This document shows positions 1 through 8,821 of a stretch of DNA of 55,494 nucleotides, piece after piece (the first letter of the stretch is position 1; each line of letters opens with the position of its first letter). Position numbers and translations under genes: made by a program. The notes under the pieces were generated by a model. It was not told where the DNA came from. It made no database searches and was given only the letters and a program-made list of their open reading frames with translations. This DNA is from an uncultured Christensenellaceae bacterium (GTDB lineage: Bacteria > Bacillota > Clostridia > Christensenellales > Borkfalkiaceae). The stretch lies in NCBI GenBank assembly GCA_910588615.1, contig CAJUOI010000013.1, positions 1-55,494 on the forward strand, read 5' to 3'.

Positions 1-3000
1 GGGCAGGTTTTCGGGCAGGAACGAATCCGTAGGCTTGTCGCCCGTCGTTCCGCCGTTCCCGTTCGGGTCGTTGGGGTCGATCGGCTCGTTGGGGTTGCGG
101 ATCTGCTCTCCGCTCACCACGGTAAACGACACCGTTTCCGTTTCGTCCGTGCCTCCGAAAAAGTCGTACTGCGCCGCGTACGTCGCTTTGATCTTCGCCT
201 TGACGCCGTACGTTCCTACGCTTATTTGCTCAAACCCGATCTCCGCGCCTTCCGCGTTGTAGAACACGTACTCCACGAGGGACGCCTGCAACGCATCCAG
301 CGTCAGGCGCGGCGGCTTCATGCCGTTGTTCCAGTTCACGGGAAGCACGATTTGCATATCCACGGGCGGTCTGGGATCCGTTCCTCCCATCGGGTCGTTG
401 GGATCGTTCAGCTTATCGCTTGACGTTACGCTGAATTCCTCGTATTCCGTTATATCCGCATTCAATTCCGCAAAATCGTAGTTCTCCGCGTATTCCGCCT
501 TGATCCGCGCACGGATCCTGTATTCTCCCTGCGTCAGGTCGGCAAACGTCAGACTGTTCCCGAGCATATCGTAGAACAGATACTCCACGTATTTTGCCTG
601 CGACGACGGCAGCGTCAATCTCGGCGGCGTCGTCTCCCTGTTCCAATTCACCGCGATCAACGCCGGCGTGATCGCAAATTCAAACACCGTATCGCCTTCG
701 ATATAGTAATTTTCCGCGTACTCCGCTTTCAGCGTTACTTCCGCGCGGTACTCGCCTACGTTTACGGGCGCGCCATCGAGCGCCGTCGTCCCGTTCCGCT
801 CGTAGTACACGATTTCGTACGCCTTTGCGCTCAGCGTTCCTTCGACAAGCCGCAGCTCCAACTCCCGCGCTTCGCCCGTGTAACGCATACTTTCGTCCGC
901 CTCGAAGCGCACTTCCGTCTGGTTATGCCCTACTTCGAACGGCAGCGACGTGTACTTCCCGCCCGTGATTTCGAATCCGTTTTCCGCGTTCGCCTTTAAC
1001 GTTACTTCGCAGATATAATACTTTACCGTCTTGGGCGTTACCTCGATGTCCTCCGGAGATATCGGCGTTTCCGACAGCTTTACTCCCTGTCGGTTCGTTT
1101 CGAAGTACAGATGATCTACGTACGCGCGGTGATCCTCGTTCGATATTACGTATATATCGTACTTCCTGCCGTTTCCGTCCACGCGGTGCTCCACGCTCCA
1201 ACGTTCCGCGATCAGCGTTTTGTCGATCCGCCACTGCTTGCTCCATTCGAACGGCTCGCTTCCGTTGTAGATATATGTCGTATCGTCCCCCACGAGCGGA
1301 AGAATATAGTTGTCCTTGTCCTCGATCTCGAAGGAGATGATCGTCGCCGTGTAGTACTCCCCTTCGGGCGTTACCTCCGTCGCCGTTCCGCTGTTATAAT
1401 TGACGAGCAGCCCCCCGGGCACCGTGGCGGGATCCAGCATCATGCTCTGCGGCGCGCCCGTATAGTACAACCGACCGTTGTTCATCCACTTCACGTTCGT
1501 AAAATCGTACAGCGCTTTCTCGATCGTCCAGTTCACCGAGTAGATCCCCGCGTCCGCTCCGCCCGTCGTTTTCAGCTTGACGGACGTCGTGTAGCTTCCC
1601 GCTACGCTTGCCGCCGCTACGCTATAACCGTTTACGTACGCGCCCTCGTTATAGTCCGTATCCACTGCAAACCCGCTCGCCGCCAACGCGCCGGTGTTCA
1701 CGCTGAATCGGTATTCTTTCCCGCCGTCGTAATAGAGCCGTCCTTCGTAGTCGTAATTTTGGCTCTGTCCCGCCGCGATCGTCTCCGTCTTGCCGTTGTG
1801 CGCCAAAAACCATATCAGGTTCACCCTGTTTTCCGGCGCGCGCACCGTTAGCGTTACGTTTGCCGCTATCGTTATATCATAGTTTTTGTTGTCCCCTTCG
1901 CCCGCTTCCGCCGTTACGTTTAAACGGTACTCTCCTACCGCCGTGATTTTCGACAGGTCGAGCTGGACGTCCGCGCCTTCCGCGCCGATCAGCTCCGCGC
2001 CCGTGTATACGACGTACGTTCTCCCGCCGTTTACCGGCGTTGCCGTTATATTGATTTTTACCCTGTCGCCCGCAGGAACGTTCGCAAATACCGTTACCTG
2101 CGCACCCGCATCCGTTGCGCTGCCGGCTTCCCCGCCGATCGTTCCTCCCGTTACCGACGTGATCCCCACGCGCAAAGGCGCACGGTCGATCGTTATCGTA
2201 TATTCCTGCTTCGCGTAGCCTCCCTCGCTCCATACGTATTGCTCTTTCGGCGCTATTCCGATCGTATACGTTCCCGCATCCGTTGCGATCACGCCCTCTT
2301 TCCCTACCGTTACTCCTTCGGGCAGCGTAAACAAGAATTTGTTCGCCTCGAAGTTTTCAAACGCAAACTCCGTCGGCATCCCGTCGTACGTTACCGACTC
2401 CGTATCCAATAGCACCGGCTTCGGAATTGCTATTTGCTGATATTCGAAGTTGAACGTAACGGGATGCGTGCTGTCCGTGGTATCCAGCTCGTAGTTATCC
2501 CCGCCCCCTTTCAGGGTGGCGGTGGCAACGTACGTGCCGGGAGAAGTTGGTGGATTGTTCTCGTCGCCGTTGAACGCATTGTTTCCCGTACCCGCAAACT
2601 TCAAAAAGACCGTCGGCGGGCTCGTTTCCCCGCGCGGAATATTGCTCTCGTCTATCGTTGCCAACGGCAACGCCTCCCCCTCGGGCATACTGAAATTGAC
2701 TTTTATTTTTCGCTTCGCTACGGTAACGCGGCAAGTCTTCGTCCCGTTCGTTCCGTCCGTCCACATCACCTTGTCGGGATCGGAAATGCTGATCGTGGCG
2801 TTGTACGTACCCGCATCGCGGACGGCGGAAAGCGTTTCTCCGCCCGTAGACTTTACGTAAGTCGCCGACATTCCCTCCTTAAACCAAGGGGCGTTATAGG
2901 AAGTGATGCCTATATTGCTCGCCGAATATTCTATGCTCACGTCCGAAGGATTGGCAACCGCGTCCACCGCCTTGGCGTCCGCTTCGCTTAAATTCAGGTG

Positions 3001-4257
3001 AAAGGCAGGCGCGGCACTCAAATGCCAATCCGCATTGGGAGAAATGTAGAAAGACATATCTTCATCCGGTATGCTAATCTCATAAGTATGGTGGTCATTA
3101 GCCGTATGCACTTCCAAACGGTATTCTCTATCGGCGGCTTGTATAAGAACGTCGCGAAGCATACACTCTTCGTTCCCTTCGTCCCGATACGTACAATAGA
3201 GGTGTTCGGTCAGTTCCCACAGCGAATGCTCCATCGACGAAGAACTATTTGGTCCGCTGTAACCGTAACTGACTTCCGCGATGGAGGGAAGCCATAGCTT
3301 GTCGTCCGCCCAGTCGCCGTAACCGTTCACACGCGTATACGCAGAATGGCTCCCCGACTGAAAATAAGCTTCTTCCGTGCCGTAAGACATATTGGCATAC
3401 AACGTCGGAGACTCCCCGGTACACTCGCCCATTTCTTCCACAGGAACACTCCATACGGTGGAAATTTGCATTACCGAGCTTTCGAACTCCTGCACCTTCA
3501 CGCTCCGCGGCGAGGCGATATAAGAAGAAAGAGCCCCCGTCCGAAAATCTTCGAAACAGGAAAACTGTGCTTTTTGCGCTTCGGTAAAAGTCCCCGTCAT
3601 CGAATAGTTATCGCTTGCGTAATTCTCGTACCCGTTGAGCAGATTCCGGATATAACTGAACGAATACAGCGCCATGGGATAGGGCGGCAAACTCGAAGAA
3701 CTTACGTTGATTCCGTTGACGTTGCTTCGATTGTGGTATGAAGTCAACAGCCGTCCCGTATTCTCTCTCACCAACGACATATCCTTGCACCACAAGGTAA
3801 GCACGACGTCGCCGCCGTCGTTCGAATTCTCGCCCGTACGCGAGAGCCAAGTAACCGCCCAGCGGATGCCGTCGATGGTAACGTAGATTTCTTTTTTGAA
3901 ATCCCCCACGTTTTTGTAGTTGTTGATTCTGTATTTTTCAGCGTTGGGGAGAGACGAGGAGGCAAGATACTCCTGACCGTAAATCGTGGTGCCCTTCGTC
4001 AAATTTTTTACGTCCTCCAACGTCGCGTTGTTCTTGTTGGTCAACGCCTTATACAGCTGTTGCAGACTTGCCTTGTTAAAGCGTTCCGCGCCCTGCCCCC
4101 ACAGCTCCGGCACGTTGACGTGCGTATATTCCCACTCCTGTGCGTAAGAATTTTGTTTGTCGCGGTTTCCCGTAAAAACGATACCGAAAACGAACAGTAC
4201 GGCACAACAGAGCGCAAAAAAAGCGCATAAACCAGTTTTACAGCCGAACTTTTTCAT
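1..4257 (-). CDS. Giant secreted repeat protein (MBG/YDG Ig-like repeats), N-terminal part
   Basis: Open reading frame of 1419 codons from an ATG at 4257, preceded by GGAGGAATCGGTT, running off the left edge without a stop. The first ~30 residues form a signal peptide or N-terminal anchor (MKKFGCK, then a hydrophobic run). Residues ~60-400 carry motifs such as IDGIRWAVTWLSRTGE and LWLPSIAEV, which resemble the DUF6273-like modules common in Clostridia surface proteins. From ~450 onward there are repeated beta-rich modules of MBG/YDG type: VTYDGMPTEF, GTYTIGIAPKEQYVW, ITIDRAPLRVGIT. Near the visible end are two tandem modules, each with a linker such as DPNDPNGNGG. The family suggests a cell-surface or adhesin-like role; the ligand is unknown. 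The C-terminus, where a wall anchor would be, lies outside the window. Its mRNA has a leader of uncertain length containing a dispersed repeat. Confidence 0.85.
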   Translation of the reverse strand, partial: MKKFGCKTGLCAFFALCCAVLFVFGIVFTGNRDKQNSYAQEWEYTHVNVPELWGQGAERFNKASLQQLYKALTNKNNATLEDVKNLTKGTTIYGQEYLASSSLPNAEKYRINNYKNVGDFKKEIYVTIDGIRWAVTWLSRTGENSNDGGDVVLTLWCKDMSLVRENTGRLLTSYHNRSNVNGINVSSSSLPPYPMALYSFSYIRNLLNGYENYASDNYSMTGTFTEAQKAQFSCFEDFRTGALSSYIASPRSVKVQEFESSVMQISTVWSVPVEEMGECTGESPTLYANMSYGTEEAYFQSGSHSAYTRVNGYGDWADDKLWLPSIAEVSYGYSGPNSSSSMEHSLWELTEHLYCTYRDEGNEECMLRDVLIQAADREYRLEVHTANDHHTYEISIPDEDMSFYISPNADWHLSAAPAFHLNLSEADAKAVDAVANPSDVSIEYSASNIGITSYNAPWFKEGMSATYVKSTGGETLSAVRDAGTYNATISISDPDKVMWTDGTNGTKTCRVTVAKRKIKVNFSMPEGEALPLATIDESNIPRGETSPPTVFLKFAGTGNNAFNGDENNPPTSPGTYVATATLKGGGDNYELDTTDSTHPVTFNFEYQQIAIPKPVLLDTESVTYDGMPTEFAFENFEANKFLFTLPEGVTVGKEGVIATDAGTYTIGIAPKEQYVWSEGGYAKQEYTITIDRAPLRVGITSVTGGTIGGEAGSATDAGAQVTVFANVPAGDRVKINITATPVNGGRTYVVYTGAELIGAEGADVQLDLSKITAVGEYRLNVTAEAGEGDNKNYDITIAANVTLTVRAPENRVNLIWFLAHNGKTETIAAGQSQNYDYEGRLYYDGGKEYRFSVNTGALAASGFAVDTDYNEGAYVNGYSVAAASVAGSYTTSVKLKTTGGADAGIYSVNWTIEKALYDFTNVKWMNNGRLYYTGAPQSMMLDPATVPGGLLVNYNSGTATEVTPEGEYYTATIISFEIEDKDNYILPLVGDDTTYIYNGSEPFEWSKQWRIDKTLIAERWSVEHRVDGNGRKYDIYVISNEDHRAYVDHLYFETNRQGVKLSETPISPEDIEVTPKTVKYYICEVTLKANAENGFEITGGKYTSLPFEVGHNQTEVRFEADESMRYTGEARELELRLVEGTLSAKAYEIVYYERNGTTALDGAPVNVGEYRAEVTLKAEYAENYYIEGDTVFEFAITPALIAVNWNRETTPPRLTLPSSQAKYVEYLFYDMLGNSLTFADLTQGEYRIRARIKAEYAENYDFAELNADITEYEEFSVTSSDKLNDPNDPMGGTDPRPPVDMQIVLPVNWNNGMKPPRLTLDALQASLVEYVFYNAEGAEIGFEQISVGTYGVKAKIKATYAAQYDFFGGTDETETVSFTVVSGEQIRNPNEPIDPNDPNGNGGTTGDKPTDSFLPENLP

Positions 4258-4339
4258 AACCGATTCCTCCGTTTTTATTTTTTTATTTCTACCCCTCCGT
4301 CGTTGCAAACGAAGTGAGCGGCGGGATTGTTTTTTAACA

Positions 4340-4420
4340 GTCGATCCCTCCCGCGCCGCCCCTTTACGCAAGGGGGCAAGATTCTTCGTCGCGCTCCGCA
4401 CTCCTCTGAACGGCTAACGG
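4340..4420. repeat. Dispersed intergenic repeat, copy 1
   Basis: Shares GTCGATCCCTC, a TTTAC-containing spacer and ATTCTYCGTCGC with 33068-33125. Both copies are intergenic. It looks like a REP/MITE-type element with a CCCTTTACGCAAGGGGG half-palindrome. Divergence between copies is high, so the boundaries are approximate. Confidence 0.4.
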
Positions 4421-4471
4421 GGCAAATTTTCGCTCCGTCAAGAAAGGTATACTTTTTTTGACAAAAGATTG

Positions 4472-4501
4472 TTGACAAAATTCATATAGATAAAGTATAA
4501 T
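4472..4501 (+). promoter_or_regulatory. Consensus sigma-A promoter with no gene downstream
   Basis: TTGACA at 4472-4477, an 18-base spacer and TATAAT at 4496-4501 on the plus strand. No plus-strand gene follows; the next plus-strand gene is at 12 kb. A terminator hairpin at 4611 would end a transcript of about 130 nt. Confidence 0.6.
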
Positions 4502-4507
4502 TTTAGG

Positions 4508-4641
4508 CGAAATAATGCAATTTTCGCTGCATTTCGATTCTAATAAAAAAGTATGATTTTTTTATTATTTCCGATTTTTTATCTCAATTTATCCAAAAAA
4601 TCCTAATTTTGAACGGTATTTTCGGCACCGTTCTTATTTTT
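4508..4641 (+). ncRNA. Candidate small RNA
   Basis: Predicted from its ends only: a consensus promoter at 4472-4501 and a hairpin GAACGGT/ACCGTTC followed by TTATTTTTT at 4611-4641. Internally there is a small hairpin, AATGCA/TGCATT. No RNA family is recognised. It is opposite in direction to the flanking minus-strand genes and could overlap the leader of the giant surface-protein gene. Confidence 0.3.
4611..4641 (+). terminator. Rho-independent terminator
   Basis: Seven-base-pair stem GAACGGT/ACCGTTC with a nine-base loop, followed on the plus strand by TTATTTTTT. Confidence 0.5.
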
Positions 4642-4681
4642 TCGTCAAAAAAAACCGTATGCGCAACGCCGCATACGGTTC
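4640..4681 (-). terminator. Terminator of the membrane-protein gene at 4795
   Basis: Eleven-base-pair stem AACCGTATGCG/CGCATACGGTT (4653-4680) followed on the minus strand by eight T residues. It lies about 115 bases past the stop of the 4795-5433 gene. It may act on both strands, since the plus strand also has CGATTTTT after it. Confidence 0.65.
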
Positions 4682-4689
4682 GATTTTTA

Positions 4690-4794
4690 TCACAAAAGCC
4701 CGGTCATTCCGAGCGAAGCGAAGCATCCCACAAACGCAGTCCGTCGCTTTCCTCTCGCATTCTTCGGGCTACGCCCCGTTCCCTCAAAGTTCCC
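4690..4794. repeat. Dispersed intergenic repeat (ATTCCGAGCGAAGCGAAG type)
   Basis: Contains GTCATTCCGAGCGAAGCGAAG-like sequence seen between genes in many Clostridia genomes and metagenomes. Related fragments appear at about 16862 (CATTCCGAGATGCAGCCGAGG), 21771 (TTCGCTGCGTTCCGAATGACA) and 39735 (GTCGTCATTCCGCC). Function unknown. Confidence 0.4.
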
Positions 4795-5433
4795 TCAAAG
4801 CTTATACTTCGCGGTCATTTTCAGCACGGAAGCAAGACAGTCGTTGAGCGAATTCATTTCCGCTTCGCTCAGCGGCTTGCTTCTCAGCCGCGCGAGCGTG
4901 CGTGCCAGCTCCTCCGTTTCGAGGCGGTCGCCCGCGCTCATTTTCTCCGCGCGCAGCTTTTCGATCAGCGTATCGGCGTAGGCAAGGCGCGCCCCGCTCT
5001 CTTCCGCCGTCGCTCCGCCCAAGCCCTCTTCGAAGCAGCACACCTTGGGCGGACGCTTTTCCTTCAAGGCAAACGGTTTTTCCGTCAGCTCTTCGTGAAA
5101 TTTTTCGTACAGCTCGTCTGCCTTCGATTTTTTCGCCCGCTTTTTCAGCTTGACGCGCGGACACAAAAACAGGAGCGGCAGCGCGGCGCTCAGCGCAAAA
5201 TACAATCCCGCATAGGCAAACGCCGCCGTATCGCGGGCGAAAGCGTACGTTTGGCAGAACGCCAAAAACGTTCCGACGCCGAATAAAAACGCCGCCGCGG
5301 GAAAATACAATTTCCGCTTGCCGAACAGCGTAAACAAAACCGCCGCAACCGCGGTAAACGCGGGCAGCAGCGCCAGCGTAACCCAATCGGGGGTATTCTC
5401 GAAAATCCTGACCACGTTCCAAAATGTACCCAT
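4795..5433 (-). CDS. Membrane protein of unknown function with cytoplasmic coiled C-terminus
   Basis: 212 residues, ATG preceded by GGGAGTTTTGT. Residues ~15-35, 40-60 and 70-95 are hydrophobic and make three or four membrane segments. After a basic patch (CPRVKLKKRAKKSK) comes a charged, alpha-helical C-terminal half (~105-212), likely cytoplasmic and partly coiled-coil. I do not recognise the family. It follows addA by 77 bases on the same strand and could be co-transcribed with addBA, but that does not assign a function. A strong terminator lies just beyond its stop. Confidence 0.7.
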   Translation of the reverse strand: MGTFWNVVRIFENTPDWVTLALLPAFTAVAAVLFTLFGKRKLYFPAAAFLFGVGTFLAFCQTYAFARDTAAFAYAGLYFALSAALPLLFLCPRVKLKKRAKKSKADELYEKFHEELTEKPFALKEKRPPKVCCFEEGLGGATAEESGARLAYADTLIEKLRAEKMSAGDRLETEELARTLARLRSKPLSEAEMNSLNDCLASVLKMTAKYKL

Positions 5434-5510
5434 ACAAAACTCCCTTGAAAATAATAGACCGCCGCGCAGAAAATTTCCGCACTTATTTTATCCTATTTTG
5501 CCGAATCCCG

Positions 5511-8500
5511 TCAAAACGGGATTTCTTCGAGGCGGCGGATGTTGACGATGCTCGCCCGCACCTTCTCCTCGTCCACCCGCTTGCCCTTGGCTACCGCCTT
5601 GCGGTAGAGCCCGATTTGCGAGGCGTACTTCTCTTTGAGCGCCTCCCCGCTCAGCGCGGAATACTTGTAGTCAACGACCGTATACCCGTTGCCGTCGAAA
5701 TACAGCAAATCGATCGCACCCTGAAATACGATTTCGTCCCGCGCCTCGGTGCGGTACGAGGCAATCTCGTTTGCGGGCACGGACAGCAAAAATTTCTGCT
5801 CGCGCCATTTGGACTTTTCGGCAATTCCCCGAAAACAGGGCATCGCCAAAATTTTTTCGAGCTTCTCTTCGCCGAGCAGCGCAAGATACTCCTCGGACAA
5901 TAATCCCTCCCGCCGCATACGGGCAAGCTCGTCCTTTACGGGTGCGCCGAAGCGCACGAATTGCAGGAACGCGTGATAGGCAAGCCCCTCGTCCTGCGAG
6001 GAGGGAGCAAGTTCTTCGTTCTGCGCAAAAGGAGCCTCTTCGTCGGCGGGATAAAACTTCGTCTCCGCGTTTGCGGCGTGCATGATCGCCGTTGCCGAAC
6101 TCTTCATGGGCAGGCGCGACGCATCTTTGTACTTTTTACGGTACCCGCCCGCCGCCTCGACCGCCCGATACAAGTCCGCAAGCGGATACGCCCGCCCGCT
6201 TTGCACGGATTCCCTCTTGCCGCCGCCCGCTTCGGAAAACTCCGTATCCTGCGGCAGAAAACTCTCGTCGAAATAGTCGCTGTATCTGTCCGACTTACGC
6301 TTGCCGCCCTCGCTCTCCTCCTCGAACACGAGGCACAGCCTGTACTGCGCGCGCGTCATGGCAACGTACAGAAGGTTGCGCTCGCCCTCCTCCTCTTCGC
6401 GCGTGTTGTACGCCGCGGCGGCGCGCCGCACGAGCGTTTCGTACGTGGTTTTCGTCTGCGCATCAAAGCTCTTCGGCGCGACGAGCGCCGTTTCCCCGCC
6501 CTGCGACACGCCGTCGGCGAAAATCACGTCCGCCGCGTCCGTTTTCGCAACGTCCGCGCTCAGGCTCGCGAGAATCACGACGGGGAACTCCAACCCCTTG
6601 GACGCATGCATGGTCATCACCTTTACCGCGTTTTCGCCGCCGCTCTCCGTAAAATCAATGTGCTCTTCCAGCTCCTTTAACTTATTGAGGAAGGCGCGCA
6701 CGCTCAGCCCCTCCCCCTCGGAAACCAGCCGCCGCACGCGGGCGAGCCTGTTCTTGCCGTCGGGTTTGCACGCAATCTGCACCTCCAATCCCTCGGAGAG
6801 CAACAGATTCATCGTTTCCGCCGCCGTACGCACCCTCGATATTGCCCGCAAGCGATCCGTTTTTTTGAAGAACGCATCCGTCTTTGCTTTCAGCGCGCCG
6901 CCGCAGCGCCGAACTGCGGCACGGAAGGAGGGCGCTCCCTCGGCGGCGAGACGGATCTGCGCCAGCTCGTCGTCGGTAAAGCCGCCGATGCGCGAAAGCA
7001 TAGCCCCCGCCAGAGGAATATCCTGCTCGGCGTTGTCCAGAAAGGACAGCCAGTCGATAAGCAGCCTCGCCTCGAAAAAGGCGCAGATATTTACTTCCGC
7101 GGAAGCGGTAACGGGAATTCCCCTGTCCGAAAGCGCCCTGACGATGCGCTCCCCCGCGCCCGAATTGGCGCGCACGAGCACGGTGATATCGCCGTAATCC
7201 ACCGTCTTTTCCTCACCCGCGCCGTCGTTCGCGTCGGGGTCGAACCACTGTTTGCCGCGCTCCGCTTCTACGATTTTTACAACCGTATCGGCAAGCGCGT
7301 TCTTCTCGGACGCACGCCCGCCGCTCAGCACCGAATACACGCCGAGCTCGCGCTCCTCTTTGGGCGTTTTTTTCGAAAGATAGCTGAGAATTTCCCCGCC
7401 GTGCTCCCCGAAGCGGCTGCCCCCGCGCATGGGAGTGTAGCCCGTTAAAAGCTCGGAAAACACGCGGTTGACCGCTTTGAGAATTTCGGGCGCGGATCGG
7501 AAATTTTCGGTAAGCTTCAGCGCGCAGCCCTTAGCCGCATACTCCCTTTCCGTGCGGATAAAGAATTTGGATTTACTGCCGCGGAATCCGTAGATCGCCT
7601 GCTTTTCGTCGCCGACGAGAAAAAGGTTTTTGTTTGCAAGTTGCCCGATAATCGCCTCCTGCATGGGATTCACGTCCTGATACTCGTCCACGAACACGTA
7701 AGAAAAGCGGCTCTGCACCTCCCGCTTCACCTCTTCGTTGCTCAAAAGCGCATAGGCGAAATGCTCCAAATCGTCGTAGTCGAGCGCGCCCGCCTCCCGC
7801 TTGCACGCCGAATACGCCCTATCGTATTCGAGCACGATTTTTCCGATCGCCGCCGCGCGCCGCGCAGCCTCTTGTGCGCGCGCCCGCTCCGTTTCCTCGC
7901 TTCCGATCCCCTCGATTTCCGCATATAAATTTTTGATCGCGTTGTTGAGCCGCCCAAGCTTTTTCAGCTTGAACTTTTCCTCCCCCTCCGCCTTCTTGCC
8001 GCTCGGCATCCGCGTCTGGGGAAGGAGGCAATTTTTCATTTCGAACAGCCCGTCCGCATATATCACCGCCTCCGCCGCGTCGAGCAGTTTGCCGCAAACC
8101 TCCGCCGCCTTCGGATTGGTTTTTTCGAAATACGCCCGCAGTTTTTCCAGATCTTCCCGCACGGAAGCACACCGTTCGCGGTAGCGCGCGGCGACGTATT
8201 GCACGGAGGCGTCGAACGTGTCTGCGCCCGCGTTCAACAAAATCTCGCGGTAATTCGCGTACCCGCGCACCTTGCCGTAAAAACCGGCGATCAGCTCGCG
8301 CAGGCGCAGATCGTGCTTGCCGTAGTAGGAGGAAAGCAGCAGCCGAAAGTCCTCGCCCTTTTCCTCGTACGCGCGTTCGAACACCTCGTTCATTGCGCGC
8401 AGCGAAAGCGATTTTGCCTCGTCGGGAGTCAGAATTTTGAAATCGGGCTGAATCTCCTCCCCCGCCCCGCCCGCGCAATAAAAGTAGGTGCGCACGAGAT

Positions 8501-8819
8501 GCCCGCAAAAGGCGTGAATGGTACAAATTTCGGCAAGCGGAAGCGCTTGCAGCTCCTCCGTCAGCTTCGCCTTGCGCGCTCCATCCTCGCAGGCGACGAT
8601 TTCCTCGCTCAACGCCCTGCGCATTTTGTCGCGCATCTGCGCCGCCGCCTTATTGGTAAAGGTAACGGCAAGCACGTTCTTCACGCTTGCGCCGCCCGTA
8701 CGGATAAGCTCGACAAGCCGCCGTATCATCACCGTCGTCTTGCCGCTGCCCGCAGACGCGGACACGATGATCCGCCCCTGCTGCTCTACGGCTTTGCGCT
8801 GTTCGTCCGTCAATCCCAT
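5511..8819 (-). CDS. addA: ATP-dependent helicase/nuclease subunit A (AddA)
   Basis: 1102 residues. UvrD-type superfamily 1 helicase that, with AddB, unwinds and degrades double-strand ends up to Chi-like sites and prepares 3' tails for RecA. Walker A ASAGSGKT is at residues 21-28. Further helicase motifs visible are VFVDEYQD, LTENFRSAPEIL, VMTMHASKGLEF and LLYVAMTRA. The C-terminal RecB-like nuclease domain retains GAIDLLYF and VVDYKYS, which supply the metal-binding Asp and Lys. It is about 130 residues shorter than the B. subtilis protein. The start ATG lies 2 bases after the addB stop, with GGAGGCTGACA as ribosome site inside the addB end, so translation is probably coupled. Assignment is firm. 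Confidence 0.97.
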   Translation of the reverse strand: MGLTDEQRKAVEQQGRIIVSASAGSGKTTVMIRRLVELIRTGGASVKNVLAVTFTNKAAAQMRDKMRRALSEEIVACEDGARKAKLTEELQALPLAEICTIHAFCGHLVRTYFYCAGGAGEEIQPDFKILTPDEAKSLSLRAMNEVFERAYEEKGEDFRLLLSSYYGKHDLRLRELIAGFYGKVRGYANYREILLNAGADTFDASVQYVAARYRERCASVREDLEKLRAYFEKTNPKAAEVCGKLLDAAEAVIYADGLFEMKNCLLPQTRMPSGKKAEGEEKFKLKKLGRLNNAIKNLYAEIEGIGSEETERARAQEAARRAAAIGKIVLEYDRAYSACKREAGALDYDDLEHFAYALLSNEEVKREVQSRFSYVFVDEYQDVNPMQEAIIGQLANKNLFLVGDEKQAIYGFRGSKSKFFIRTEREYAAKGCALKLTENFRSAPEILKAVNRVFSELLTGYTPMRGGSRFGEHGGEILSYLSKKTPKEERELGVYSVLSGGRASEKNALADTVVKIVEAERGKQWFDPDANDGAGEEKTVDYGDITVLVRANSGAGERIVRALSDRGIPVTASAEVNICAFFEARLLIDWLSFLDNAEQDIPLAGAMLSRIGGFTDDELAQIRLAAEGAPSFRAAVRRCGGALKAKTDAFFKKTDRLRAISRVRTAAETMNLLLSEGLEVQIACKPDGKNRLARVRRLVSEGEGLSVRAFLNKLKELEEHIDFTESGGENAVKVMTMHASKGLEFPVVILASLSADVAKTDAADVIFADGVSQGGETALVAPKSFDAQTKTTYETLVRRAAAAYNTREEEEGERNLLYVAMTRAQYRLCLVFEEESEGGKRKSDRYSDYFDESFLPQDTEFSEAGGGKRESVQSGRAYPLADLYRAVEAAGGYRKKYKDASRLPMKSSATAIMHAANAETKFYPADEEAPFAQNEELAPSSQDEGLAYHAFLQFVRFGAPVKDELARMRREGLLSEEYLALLGEEKLEKILAMPCFRGIAEKSKWREQKFLLSVPANEIASYRTEARDEIVFQGAIDLLYFDGNGYTVVDYKYSALSGEALKEKYASQIGLYRKAVAKGKRVDEEKVRASIVNIRRLEEIPF

Positions 8820-8821
8820 TG

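Larger units (their letters stand above)
4258..4794. other. Gene-free AT-rich interval with promoter, hairpins and repeats
   Basis: No convincing protein-coding gene. It holds a dispersed repeat (4340-4420), a consensus plus-strand promoter (4472-4501) followed by a very AT-rich stretch and a terminator hairpin (4611-4641), the terminator of the minus-strand gene to the right (4653-4688), and a second dispersed repeat (4690-4794). The promoter for the giant surface gene should also lie here on the minus strand, but I see no clear consensus for it. Confidence 0.6.

Noticed and set aside
1111..1851. A 246-codon plus-strand open frame and other long plus-strand frames at 1-4 kb
   Set aside because: They mirror the giant minus-strand gene, whose frame is unbroken over 1419 codons with a signal peptide and repeats. 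The plus-strand translations are Arg-rich and lack ribosome sites.
5961..7197. Long plus-strand frames opposite addA
   Set aside because: The minus strand encodes all AddA helicase and nuclease motifs. The plus frames are Arg/Pro/Ser-rich shadows caused by GC-rich codon use.
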